From assembly GCA_964437425.1 (NCBI GenBank), contig CAYTGO010000011.1, positions 1-64,000 of the forward strand: a stretch of DNA of 64,000 nucleotides, written 5' to 3'. Shown here piece after piece: positions 47,284-55,785 of the stretch; position 1 is the stretch's first letter, and every line of letters begins with the position of its first letter. The notes under the pieces were generated by a model, which was not told the DNA's origin, ran no database searches, and saw nothing but the letters and a program-made list of their open reading frames with translations. The position numbers and the translations under genes are program-made. The DNA is from Scalindua sp964437425. Its GTDB lineage: Bacteria > Planctomycetota > Brocadiia > Brocadiales > Scalinduaceae.

Positions 47284-47961
47284 ATGAAAGTAATTGCATT
47301 CAACGGAAGTCCAAGAAAAAAATGGAATACGGCAATGCTGCTTGAAAAAGCTCTTGAAGGAGCTGAGTCACAGGGAGCGGAAACAGAACTAATACATCTG
47401 TATGATTATAACTTTAAAGGATGCACGAGCTGTTTTGGCTGCAAAATAAAGGGTGGCAAAAGTTATGGCAAGTGTGTAGTAAAGGATGACCTGGCACCAA
47501 TCCTGAAAAAGGTTGAAAATGCCGATGCCATCATCTTTGGCTCCCCTGTCTATTATGGTACCGCTTCAGGAGAGATGAGATCATTTATGGAGCGTTTAAT
47601 GTTCCCATATTTGACATATACCGAACCTCTAAAATCGCTTTTCCCCAAAAAGATCAATACGGGGTTTATTTTTACGATGAATGTTACAGAGGAACAGATG
47701 GAAGAATACGGTTACAATCACCACTTCGGTCTTAATGAGATGGTACTGAAGATAATATTCGGGGCTTCAGAGTCACTCCTTAGTTTTGATACTTATCAGT
47801 TTAAGGATTATTCAAAGGTTGTTTCTGACCGTTTTGACCCTGAGAAGAAAGCAAAGAGACGTAAGGAAGTATTTCCGGATGACTGCAAAAAAGCCTTCGA
47901 AATGGGTTCCAGGTTTTCTAGTTCTCAAGCTGTGGAACATGGGAACGAGAAAATTAAATGA
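47284..47961 (+). CDS. NADPH-dependent FMN reductase / iron-sulfur flavoprotein
   Basis: 225 residues of the flavodoxin-like family. N-terminal FMN loop FNGSPRKKWNTAMLL, then a Cys motif FKGCTSCFGCKIKGGKSYGKC typical of iron-sulfur flavoproteins, and GSPVYYGTASGEMRSFMERL. It may pass electrons from Fe-S to FMN. The end overlaps the following MFS gene by four bases, suggesting a joint role. Confidence 0.85.
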   Translation: MKVIAFNGSPRKKWNTAMLLEKALEGAESQGAETELIHLYDYNFKGCTSCFGCKIKGGKSYGKCVVKDDLAPILKKVENADAIIFGSPVYYGTASGEMRSFMERLMFPYLTYTEPLKSLFPKKINTGFIFTMNVTEEQMEEYGYNHHFGLNEMVLKIIFGASESLLSFDTYQFKDYSKVVSDRFDPEKKAKRRKEVFPDDCKKAFEMGSRFSSSQAVEHGNEKIK

Positions 47962-49139
47962 CAAAAAACAATGGTAGATTTATATCTACATCTATAATTC
48001 TGTTAACGTCTGCACACCTCTTTAACGATTTCTATGCCGGTTTTTTGATGCCTCTTCTGTCATACTTTCAGTCGCATCTCCATCTGACAATAACACAGGT
48101 ATCCATATTGCCTACAATATTAGCTGTATTTGGTTCAATCCTACAGCCTGTTTTCGGTTTCCTTGGTGACCGGTTTAATAAAAAACTCTTTGTTGTATCC
48201 GGTGTTCTCTGTTCAGCGCTGTTTATGAGCTGCATAGGCCTTGTTCCAAACTTCACTCTCCTTATCCTTATGCTCGTTATCGGTGCATCCGGAGTAGCGG
48301 CATTTCACCCTAATGCAGCGGCGACTGTAGCCAGACTGACCCAAAACAGATCAACATTTATGATGTCAATCTTCCTTATGGTCGGGTGCGTAGGGTTGGC
48401 CACGGCACCATTTATTATCACGTCGATTGCATCAGCAGGCGGTTTTAATAAACTATGGCTGTTGTCCATACCCGGCGTAATCCTGGCACTAATATTGATT
48501 AAAACACTATCCATAGATCACGAAAACAGAAGCAGTACAAAGCTGTCAGATTTTAAAATACTTTTTGCGACGAAGTCACGCCCGCTTTGGATTATGTTTT
48601 TGATAATGTTCATCCGTTCATTAGTCATTACGAGTTTTATGAGCTTCATGTCAATTCTCTTCACTGCAAAAGGGCTTTCAATGCACAAAAGCGGGATAGC
48701 CATATCCACGTTTCTGATTAGCGGAAGTGTAGGAGGCGTAATAGGCGGTTACCTGGCAGATAAAATAAGCAGAAAGATTATAATCGCAGGCTCATCAATC
48801 ATTGCCTGCCCGCTGCTCTTATGGTTTTTGAAGGCAGACGGGAATTTCGCCATGATACTACTGGGTTTGAGCGGTATGGTTATACTTGCCGCCTCCGCTG
48901 TCAACGTACTGATCGTTCAAAGATTATGCCCTGACATGGCCGGCTCTATTGCAGGTGTTTCTATGGGACTTGTATGGGGTTCTGCGGGCCTCATGCTTCC
49001 GGCAGTCGGATACATTGCAGACCATTACGGCATGGAAACATCTTTAAGAATTGCAGCATCCATGCTTCCAATATCAGGAATGCTGGTTCTGGCGCTGCCG
49101 AATATTGATAGACCGGCAAGTGATCTGAGTAAAGAGTAG
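47958..49139 (+). CDS. Major facilitator superfamily transporter, fosmidomycin-resistance (Fsr)-like
   Basis: 393 residues with about 12 membrane helices. TSAHLFNDFYAGFLMPLLSYF at the N-terminus and GFLGDRFNKKLF between the first helices match the Fsr group (drug efflux) of the MFS. The substrate cannot be told. Translationally coupled to the flavoprotein (ATGA). Confidence 0.82.
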   Translation: MTKNNGRFISTSIILLTSAHLFNDFYAGFLMPLLSYFQSHLHLTITQVSILPTILAVFGSILQPVFGFLGDRFNKKLFVVSGVLCSALFMSCIGLVPNFTLLILMLVIGASGVAAFHPNAAATVARLTQNRSTFMMSIFLMVGCVGLATAPFIITSIASAGGFNKLWLLSIPGVILALILIKTLSIDHENRSSTKLSDFKILFATKSRPLWIMFLIMFIRSLVITSFMSFMSILFTAKGLSMHKSGIAISTFLISGSVGGVIGGYLADKISRKIIIAGSSIIACPLLLWFLKADGNFAMILLGLSGMVILAASAVNVLIVQRLCPDMAGSIAGVSMGLVWGSAGLMLPAVGYIADHYGMETSLRIAASMLPISGMLVLALPNIDRPASDLSKE

Positions 49140-49218
49140 AAAATTCTGAATATTTAGTTTATTATCTCTCTAACAAATATTTTTTTACAATACTAAAGCA
49201 CACTCAGACAGGAACAAA

Positions 49219-50934
49219 ATGGATATATTTATAAAAAACATAGTTGATATTCTAAAAGTTGAAGTCCCGCTTTCCGGGGAAGAGATAGAGGGTTTCATAG
49301 AGATCCCCCCTGATCTGGCAAAGGGTGACTATGCGTTTCCCTGTTTTGCCATTGCAAAACAGCTGAAAAACTCCCCTGCTAAAATATCTGCAGAGCTTGC
49401 ACAAAAACTACCCACCGGTGACATAATAATCGACATCAAGGCGATTGGGCCATACCTGAACTTCTATGTCTCCAGGAAAATGTTCTTCAAGACAATTCTG
49501 AACGATGTCTTTACCGAATCAGACTCATACGGATGTTCTGATTCAGGAAAAGGCAAGACTGCCGTCATTGACTACTCATCCCCAAACATTGCAAAACATC
49601 TGGCAGTTCATCACCTCCGTTCGGCAGTAATCGGAAACGCAATTCACAATATACACAAAACCCTTGGTTACAGATGTGTAGGCATAAACCATCTTGGGGA
49701 TTGGGGCACACAATTCGGACAACTGATTGTAGCCTTTAAAAGATGGGGCCCGGATACAAGGGACCAAGGTTCGATACAAGAGACAGGACTCGACATAAAT
49801 AAGCTCAACAAGCTGTATGTTCAGTTTCATAAAGAGGCAAAGGAGAATCCTGCCCTGGAGGATGAGGCGAGGGATTGGTTTAAAAAACTGGAAAATGGAA
49901 ATGAAGAGGCAAGAGAAACGTGGCAATACTTCAAAGAGATAAGTTTGTCAGAGTTTGAAAGAGTATATGAGAAGCTGGGCATTACGTTTGACTCATATGC
50001 GGGAGAAAGTTTCTATAACGACATGCTTGACGATACTGTTAACAGGATCAAAGATGCAGGTCTGTCTGAGATAAGTGATGAAGCTCTGATCGTAAATCTT
50101 GAAGAGTACAACATGCCCCCCTGCATCCTGAGGAAGAAGGACGACGCCAGTCTGTACGCGACCAGGGACATCTGCGCCGCGGAGTATAGAAAGCGGGAGT
50201 ACGATTTTGACAAATTGATCTACGTCGTTGGCTCTGAGCAGAAACTGCATTTTAACCAATTCTTTAAAGTCCTGGAGCTTATGGGATATGAATGGGTAAG
50301 CAGTTGCGAACACGTGGATTTCGGCCTCGTTAAGTTTAAGGGAGGCAAAATGTCTACGCGGGAAGGTAAAGTTATCCTGTTGGAGGATCTGCTTGAAGAG
50401 TCGTGTAAGATAGCCATGGAGATTATTGAAGGGAAGAATGCAGAACTGGAAAACAAAAAAGAAGTGGCAAACGCCGTTGGTATAGGTGCCATAATCTTTT
50501 CAGAACTGAGCTCTAAGAGGGTTAAGGATGTGCTGTTCGATTGGGACGAAATTCTCAATTTTGATGGCGAGACAGGCCCATACGTCCAATACACCCATGC
50601 AAGGCTCTGCAGTGTACTGAGGAAATGCGGAGAACAGGCAACAAACGAAATAGACTACGATGTCCTTAAAGAAGATGATGAGCTGCTGTTAGTCAAAAAG
50701 CTTGAGTTCTTCCAGTTGACACTAATACGTGCCGCAAGGAGCTGTGAACCATCGATAGTCAGTAACTACCTGCTCGACCTCTGCAGTACATTCAACAGAT
50801 TCTACCAGCATCACAGAATCCTTATTGAAGATGCGGAGCTTAAAAAAGCCAGGGTCCTGTTGGTTGATTCAGTCAGGCAGGTGATAAAGAACGGGCTGGG
50901 GATACTCGGACTCAAAGCGCCTGAGAGGATGTAA
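49219..50934 (+). CDS. argS: Arginyl-tRNA synthetase
   Basis: 571 residues. N-terminal Add-1 domain, then the HIGH-equivalent block SSPNIAKHLAVHHLRSAVIG, YVVGSEQKLHFNQFFKVLE, the KMSKS equivalent GGKMSTREGKVILLEDL, and the anticodon-binding DALR domain with RFYQHHRI near the end. Complete. Confidence 0.96.
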   Translation: MDIFIKNIVDILKVEVPLSGEEIEGFIEIPPDLAKGDYAFPCFAIAKQLKNSPAKISAELAQKLPTGDIIIDIKAIGPYLNFYVSRKMFFKTILNDVFTESDSYGCSDSGKGKTAVIDYSSPNIAKHLAVHHLRSAVIGNAIHNIHKTLGYRCVGINHLGDWGTQFGQLIVAFKRWGPDTRDQGSIQETGLDINKLNKLYVQFHKEAKENPALEDEARDWFKKLENGNEEARETWQYFKEISLSEFERVYEKLGITFDSYAGESFYNDMLDDTVNRIKDAGLSEISDEALIVNLEEYNMPPCILRKKDDASLYATRDICAAEYRKREYDFDKLIYVVGSEQKLHFNQFFKVLELMGYEWVSSCEHVDFGLVKFKGGKMSTREGKVILLEDLLEESCKIAMEIIEGKNAELENKKEVANAVGIGAIIFSELSSKRVKDVLFDWDEILNFDGETGPYVQYTHARLCSVLRKCGEQATNEIDYDVLKEDDELLLVKKLEFFQLTLIRAARSCEPSIVSNYLLDLCSTFNRFYQHHRILIEDAELKKARVLLVDSVRQVIKNGLGILGLKAPERM

Positions 50935-51045
50935 TAAGGGCTTCTCTGTATTCCCGACTGAGTCGGATCTAGAGCTAGCTAACAGGGTCGCCTCAGGAGA
51001 CCTGCTTTCCTTAGAGCAAGTCTTTTCAACATTTATAATTTCTGA

Positions 51046-51074
51046 TTGACAGATTATGTATGCTTCTATATTAT
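51046..51074 (+). promoter_or_regulatory. Strong sigma-70 promoter for the initiator tRNA
   Basis: TTGACA (51046-51051), a 17-base spacer, and TATTAT (51069-51074). The expected transcription start lies near 51081, just ahead of the tRNA. Confidence 0.85.
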
Positions 51075-51087
51075 GGATGAAAATTAC

Positions 51088-51164
<77 letters not shown>

Positions 51165-51172
51165 AATACACA

Positions 51173-51207
51173 AAAGGCTTTAGGACACTTCCTAAAGCCT
51201 TTTTTTA
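51173..51207 (+). terminator. Intrinsic terminator after the initiator tRNA
   Basis: AAAGGCTTTAGGA (51173-51185), a four-base loop, then TCCTAAAGCCTTT (51190-51202) merging into a T-run. Perfect 13-bp stem. Confidence 0.92.
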
Positions 51208-51334
51208 TTGATTCCTTTATCTGCCTCTCGCCCTACTTAACTCGCAACCCGCAACTCGTCTTCTACTTCAACTGAATGACCGCAGTTATCGCATTTTACT
51301 GTAGGCATGATTGTGTTTTAACTTTCACAAAGAC

Positions 51335-52306
51335 TTATTCATCAGGTATTGAATACTTCTCTTTAGGTTCTTCAAAGAGTTGAGGAATATCTCTTCTTAA
51401 TACTTCCATAATGCCAGAATCAAATTGTGCTTTATACAATGTATTTACTTTAAAAAGCTGCCCAATGGTTATATCAAATACTTCCAGGAGGTTGGCTCCG
51501 TCAAGGTAGGCTAGCCAAAGGTTGGCTCCAGTGAGGAAGGAATACCTGAGATCGGCTCTCCGAAGATTGGCCCCCTGAAGGTCGGCTCCCTTAAGGTTGA
51601 CTGACTTAATGCTGGCGCCCTCAAGGTTGGCTTCCGAAAGGTAGACTTCAAAAAGTCTGGCTCCGTCAAGGTTGGCTCCCGAAAGGTCGGCTTTCGAAAG
51701 GTCGGCTCTCCGAAGATTGGCTCCCTCGAGGTTGGCTCTCTTAAGGTTAGTTTTTAGAAGCTGGGCTTCTGAAAGATTGGCCCCCTTTAGGCTGGCTCCC
51801 TCAAGGTTGGCTTCCGAAAGGTCGGCTCCCTCAAGGTTGGCTCCCTCAAGGTCGGCACCCGTAAGGTTGGCACCCCTAAGCTTGGCCCACACAAGGTGAG
51901 CTTCAAAAAGGTCAACTCCTTCAAGTTCTTTCTTCCAATCTTCAATGGTTTCTTGTAATAGTTTGACCATTTCAGGATATACAACGTCTTTTGTAAATGT
52001 CGATTTAAAAACAGAAACAGGGTTAAGAATCATTGGTTTAACTGGACATGGATAATTTTGGACTGATGCTATTCTACTAAGAGCTGATTTTCTTGAAGAT
52101 GTACCCAACTGTGTAAAAATAGAATTCGCTCTGTTCTCTATAATATCAACTCTGTTTTCATATCTCTGGGAAGCTATTCCAAAAAAGGCTATGTAAATAC
52201 CAATTAACCAAAGAGGCAGGGTTGGAAGCCCTGTTACCGGTTTAGCCTTTCTATAAATATATTCAAAACCAGAATAATAAAATATGCCCTTAATAGTTTT
52301 AATCAT
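51335..52306 (-). CDS. Membrane-anchored pentapeptide-repeat protein
   Basis: 323 residues. One N-terminal membrane helix (LPLWLIGIYIAFFGIA, about residues 30-45) is followed by a ~90-residue linker, then about 25 tandem A(N/D)LxG/E repeats (for example ANLTGADLEGANLEGADL), which fold as a right-handed square beta-helix. A C-terminal tail, ITIGQLFKVNTLYKAQFDSG, is shared with the second pentapeptide protein at 57727. Function unknown. Confidence 0.88.
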   Translation of the reverse strand: MIKTIKGIFYYSGFEYIYRKAKPVTGLPTLPLWLIGIYIAFFGIASQRYENRVDIIENRANSIFTQLGTSSRKSALSRIASVQNYPCPVKPMILNPVSVFKSTFTKDVVYPEMVKLLQETIEDWKKELEGVDLFEAHLVWAKLRGANLTGADLEGANLEGADLSEANLEGASLKGANLSEAQLLKTNLKRANLEGANLRRADLSKADLSGANLDGARLFEVYLSEANLEGASIKSVNLKGADLQGANLRRADLRYSFLTGANLWLAYLDGANLLEVFDITIGQLFKVNTLYKAQFDSGIMEVLRRDIPQLFEEPKEKYSIPDE

Positions 52307-52590
52307 AATGATCTCGTCAACAAAACATTATAAATTAACTTCTATTCTATTAACCTTGAAGCATATCCCTAACCTTAACGCATGTAAAGCATAAATCGGT
52401 AGGTCGTCTGGATGCTCTTGCTTCTTGCCTCATGCTTCTAGCTTCTTGTTTCTTACCTCTTACCTCTGTTTCACTTTGCGTCCTTAGCGTCTTCGCGGTG
52501 AACATCTTTTTTTCTCTGCGTCCTCTGCGTTCTCTGCGGTGAGTATTCTTTTATCTTTTGTACTTTTGATTTTGGATTTTATTGGGATTT
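52307..52590. other. Non-coding region rich in short repeats
   Basis: Pyrimidine-rich strings (CTTCTTGCCTCATGCTTC and variants) precede the two tandem repeats at 52474-52541 and the start of the dispersed 57-bp repeat. No gene supported. Confidence 0.6.
52474..52541. repeat. Two tandem copies of a ~27-bp dispersed repeat
   Basis: 52474-52500 begins CTTTGCGTCCTTAGCG and 52514-52541 begins CTCTGCGTCCTCTGCG; both end in GCGGTG. A third copy lies inverted at 57418-57444 (CACCGCAAAGGCGCGAAG). They diverge in the middle but keep the ends. Confidence 0.8.
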
Positions 52591-52611
52591 TTAGCTTTTG
52601 TATTTGGATTT
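52555..52611. repeat. Dispersed 57-bp repeat, copy 2
   Basis: Same length as the copy at 47098-47154 with about five substitutions. Its right end runs into the 3' end of the small gene at 52591. Confidence 0.85.
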
Positions 52612-52866
52612 AATGACTTCTGCCTTTTCAATATAATTACTATCAGTATACCGCTCTTCAAACAAAAGCAGCTCCAACTCTATGAGAGTCTCTTCAAACA
52701 ACAGATTCATGCCCACAACTGCATGGTCGCTGCCATCCAGTTTATAATCCGGTACCTGAAAAAAACTGTGATACGCTTCACCCAGTGCGGCAAGTTTATT
52801 AAATATATTCTCTGCATCTATTTTCTTAGTTATTCTGAACTTCTTGTTCTTTACCATTCCCTCCAT
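52591..52866 (-). CDS. Hypothetical protein, about 91 residues, downstream of a structured leader
   Basis: No family recognised. From the start at 52866 (MEGMVKNKKFRITKK) it is a mixed charged protein with a Leu/Glu-rich C-terminal helix (FEETLIELELLLFEERY). An in-frame ATG further upstream (52899) lies inside the folded RNA element and is unlikely. GGGGGA is seven bases before the chosen ATG. Its 3' end overlaps a dispersed repeat. Confidence 0.5.
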   Translation of the reverse strand: MEGMVKNKKFRITKKIDAENIFNKLAALGEAYHSFFQVPDYKLDGSDHAVVGMNLLFEETLIELELLLFEERYTDSNYIEKAEVIKSKYKS

Positions 52867-52879
52867 GACAAATCCCCCA

Positions 52880-53042
52880 ACAAAAAGGCCCGTGTTCACC
52901 TGCTCTAGAAAGCGATAACTTTCTCGTGGCCGTTTCCGGTACCACCAGGTTCACGGGCTATCTGATAACAATAAGAACAAGTCCTGTAAGGAGTCGGCCA
53001 TACTGTTATCAAATGTACTACAGTGTTATCGCTTCTAGAGTA
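52880..53042 (-). ncRNA. Candidate structured RNA (leader or small RNA)
   Basis: The minus strand between a sigma-70 promoter and the small gene folds well. GCCCGTG/CACGGGC (52958-52952 with 52894-52888) and ACCTG/CAGGT close a junction. One arm is GTGG-TA-CCG-GAAA-CGG-CCAC with a GNRA loop (52945-52926), another AGAAAG-TTATCG-CTTTCT (52924-52907). Five U follow the closing stem (52886-52882). The 5' segment CTCTAGAAGCGATAAC (53040-53025) can instead pair with 52919-52903, which breaks the second arm. It matches no RNA family I know. Confidence 0.5.
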
Positions 53043-53048
53043 ATGGTG

Positions 53049-53076
53049 ATTTTACTTCTTTTTGATATTGAGTCAA
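53049..53076 (-). promoter_or_regulatory. Sigma-70 promoter for the candidate RNA
   Basis: On the minus strand, TTGACT (53076-53071), 16-base spacer, TAAAAT (53054-53049). The predicted start near 53042 coincides with the first base of the long inverted repeat. Confidence 0.65.
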
Positions 53077-53181
53077 GGGGGATATGTAATTGAAGATTGA
53101 TGATTTAGGAATTGAGGCACAAATGACAATTAGCATGAATAAAAAGGGACAAGTGGCTAAAACAGAGAGATGCTTTGTAAG

Positions 53182-53322
53182 TATTCAGCGGAAATGGCAA
53201 CGTTGCCAAATCCGCTGAATAGCTAACCATTTAGGAGAAATGGCAGCATTGCCAAATCTCCTAAATAGCAAGGCAATTTCAAGCATTTGGCGGAAATGCC
53301 AGGATTGGCAAATCCGCCAAAT
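53182..53322. repeat. Array of three nested palindromes with covarying stems
   Basis: Palindromes at 53182-53221, 53229-53266 and 53285-53322. Each has an outer stem of 10-11 bp, a symmetric AA/AA internal loop, and an inner stem. Outer stems: TATTCAGCGGA/TCCGCTGAATA, ATTTAGGAGA/TCTCCTAAAT, ATTTGGCGGA/TCCGCCAAAT. Inner stems: TGGCAA/TTGCCA, TGGCA/TGCCA, TGCCA/TGGCA. Sequences differ, pairing is kept. Confidence 0.85.
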
Positions 53323-53348
53323 AGCGATCTATCCTTCTCATTCTTCCT

Positions 53349-53393
53349 AACTTTAGTTCACTTTAGTCACTTTGATCTTTAGGCACTTTAATC
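53349..53393. repeat. ACTTTAG-type spacer repeat
   Basis: Repeated CTTTAG-TTCA/TCAC units (CTTTAGTTCACTTTAGTCAC). Similar runs occur at 41780-41817 and 42974-43006, all between genes. Confidence 0.7.
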
Positions 53394-53539
53394 ATTGATT
53401 TGACATTTGGATTTACTTTATGTGTGGTACAAAGAACCAGAGAAGGTCAATAGAAATTTCTTATGAACTATTCTTTTAAGATAGCTGAATAGTGGAGACG
53501 AAAAGTTTCCCGTCTCCACTATTTAGTCTTATTATATTA

Positions 53540-54568
53540 TTAGTTAGGGTAGAACCTGACTTGTAGCAATTTTAGTCCATTATTGTCTATATCCCAGAAA
53601 TATTGTGCAAAGTCAGCTATATTGAAAACCCATTCACTCTCATAATGTTTGCAGGATGATGTCATTTCCACAAAATCTTCGTATATGCCATCACCATCAA
53701 GGTCTTTGTCTGTACACAAGTCAAGATTATCAACTGTACCACTTAAATCCGTGTCCTGCCTTTCCTCACAAACGTCGGTTAAACCGTCTCCATCAATATC
53801 AGTACAGCAAAGAAGTTTCTCAAAGCATGGGCTTTGAGGATCATCAGGACAGTCTCCAGCATCCAAATAACAGACGTCTCCCGTAAACTCAAAAAGAGAT
53901 GTAATATCAGTAGCAATAGACTTTCCTTTTGTTCTCGTAAATGTATTATCCGGATTTGAGTCAACCCAACCATCACCAAAAGTACCGGCAAAGAACAGGA
54001 CATTCCCATCTCCGTCTTCAACGTAATTCAGGCCAACGTTTTCTATGGTAAGGGAGGGATCGTCAGTCGGCTTTGCAAGTGCCCTCACATAGACACTGTA
54101 ACCTTCTTCGTTCGGTGGTAACTGGAATGAAGCAGCGTCATTATCAAAATCTGCGGTACATGGATCAATTACTTTTAATACATCTGCCAGAGAAGCATTT
54201 TTATTTCCTCTTCCGCCCTTTTTACCTGATTCCATCTGAATCTTAATCTCTTTCTTTGCATCTGATTCCGGTATAAAGAGTGAATTGTCATATTTCCATT
54301 CATATACCGGGTTGCCATCCGCATCGGTTCCTATCTGTACATAATCACCGTATTCACCCTGATAGTTTTCATTATTATAATCAGTTCCATAATAAGGCTC
54401 TGGACAATTATGACCCGCTTTTTTACCGTGAATATTCAAATTGTAATGTGCACCAGATGGGAATCCGTTTGGATTTACATCTCCACCGGGCTTTACGGCA
54501 AATGCATTGCTAACAACTAACAGCATCATGCTGCATAATATCATGCTGCTCATAATCATATTTTTCAT
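53540..54568 (-). CDS. Secreted protein with calcium-binding DxDxDG repeats, hypothetical
   Basis: 342 residues. Signal peptide (SSMILCSMMLLVVSNAFAV). No enzyme motif. The C-terminal third has thrombospondin type-3/dockerin-like acidic loops: DIDGDGLTD, DTDLSGTVDNLDLC and DKDLDGDGIYEDF. Several Cys pairs suggest an extracytoplasmic disulfide-bonded protein. AAGGAGG precedes the ATG. Probably a surface or matrix protein. Confidence 0.75.
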   Translation of the reverse strand: MKNMIMSSMILCSMMLLVVSNAFAVKPGGDVNPNGFPSGAHYNLNIHGKKAGHNCPEPYYGTDYNNENYQGEYGDYVQIGTDADGNPVYEWKYDNSLFIPESDAKKEIKIQMESGKKGGRGNKNASLADVLKVIDPCTADFDNDAASFQLPPNEEGYSVYVRALAKPTDDPSLTIENVGLNYVEDGDGNVLFFAGTFGDGWVDSNPDNTFTRTKGKSIATDITSLFEFTGDVCYLDAGDCPDDPQSPCFEKLLCCTDIDGDGLTDVCEERQDTDLSGTVDNLDLCTDKDLDGDGIYEDFVEMTSSCKHYESEWVFNIADFAQYFWDIDNNGLKLLQVRFYPN

Positions 54569-55518
54569 CTTTAAATCCTCCTTCTTCTAAATTAATATAT
54601 AATCAAGTTTGTTTAAGCAGGTAATTTCTTACAAAGCCTTCAAAATCGTTCAATCCATTTCTACATCATTATTAAAAATGCTATGACAATAAATTAATGA
54701 TTCAAATTTATCATCTCATCTATCAATTCTCCTTTCTACTTTAAGACAAATTTAAATGTTCAATAAAAAAAGCCAGTAACACCCTTAAAAGAGTAATTAC
54801 TGGCTTGCTGGCTCATCAATCATTAGTAAACTTCCTAATTAAATTTGCTTGCTTACCGTGTTTTAATATTCTTTTTTATTTAAAAATAATGATATTTTAT
54901 TTTCTTTATTTACTTGCCCTTTTAAAACATATTCTTTCGTCTCTCGGTTATCTTTAACTGTTATGAATAAAGGCAACTCGCTTAATTCCACTATTATACT
55001 TTTTATACTCTTCGCCTTTTTCACCGCTTATTGATTTTGTTATAATTCCATCCAAAAAAGTAAATAAAAATTTAAATTCATCATTTTATCCATCAAACCT
55101 TCTGATAGTTTTTATGTCAATTCCTATCCTTTATTTGAATTAGATTGTAACTATGTGAAACAAAACTGCTATCACTCCATTTGTCTGTTACTTTAAAGAA
55201 ACCTGTAACTTAGTATCTTGCTTTCGCAATAAATGTGCCTGTATCAAAATTATTATAAAAACAGATCATAAACCATCAAAATATAAGAACTTTTGTGTGA
55301 TTATAAGGTGCGGCCTTATTGATGTGAATAATTCTTGCTTGTAATATCTTGATACAACGCGTTCCAATTTCAAGCACTGACGAGAAAGCACTGGCATAAT
55401 AATGCGATAATTTTAATATTAACCTTTTCTCAAATGACAATATTTTTTGAAGTAAAATTCTAACAAACTAGACTTTTGTTAATATTTTCGGTGGTTAAAA
55501 TAACTTTGGTTGTTCGCA
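54569..55518. other. Long AT-rich intergenic region
   Basis: About 950 bp without a supported gene. It holds the minus-strand terminator-like hairpin at 54771-54805; beyond that I see only AT-rich DNA. Confidence 0.5.
54764..54805 (-). terminator. Intrinsic terminator or attenuator, minus strand
   Basis: AGCCAGTAA and TTACTGGCT (54771-54779 and 54797-54805) form a 9-bp stem; on the minus strand the stem is followed by seven U (54770-54764). It lies about 200 bases upstream of the secreted-protein start, so it may end an upstream transcript or attenuate that gene. Confidence 0.7.
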
Positions 55519-55593
55519 CATTCGGGGTCGGACCAAACTAACCTGTTGAGTTGATTACGTTTTCATCCCAATAACAGATGTTTTCCAGCCTTA
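55519..55593. repeat. Cassette-flanking repeat, copy A
   Basis: Begins CATTCGGGGTCGGACCAA and includes TAACCTGTTGAGTTGATTAC. Related copies at 57181 (B) and 58752 (C), all in the same orientation. Confidence 0.85.
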
Positions 55594-55672
55594 AAGGAGA
55601 TTTTTCGGTATTCAAAAGGGCTTTATAAGGAACAATTACATCTTGAAATATAACAATAACACTTAAAGCAGA

Positions 55673-55785
55673 TCACTTTCTTGCGTGCTCTGTAATATAT
55701 TTTATTGCATCACCAACAGTAAGAAACTTATCTTCATCTGGTATATTCATATCAAACTTATCCTCATACCCAAATACTCTAATTA
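55673..55785 (-). pseudogene. Acyl carrier protein remnant (C-terminal third)
   Basis: The minus strand encodes VFGYEDKFDMNIPDEDKF followed by LTVGDAIKYITEHARK and a TGA. This matches the C-terminal part of acyl carrier proteins (FDxxIPDED, TVGDAIxYI). There is no start and no DSL phosphopantetheine-serine block upstream, because the DUF1566 gene's 3' end occupies that place. A truncated leftover of an acp gene. Confidence 0.7.

Noticed and set aside
52880..53042. Signal recognition particle RNA, 6S RNA or cobalamin riboswitch
   Set aside because: The GGAAAC stretch recalls SRP RNA, but the conserved SRP tip (GTCCGGAAGGAAGCAG-type) is absent, the long rod with a central bubble of 6S is not formed, and no cobalamin-box sequence is present.
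53182..53322. Possible short CRISPR array
   Set aside because: The three units are not identical repeats with unique spacers; each is a palindrome with its own stem sequence, the spacers are 7 and 18 bases, and no cas gene is in the window.
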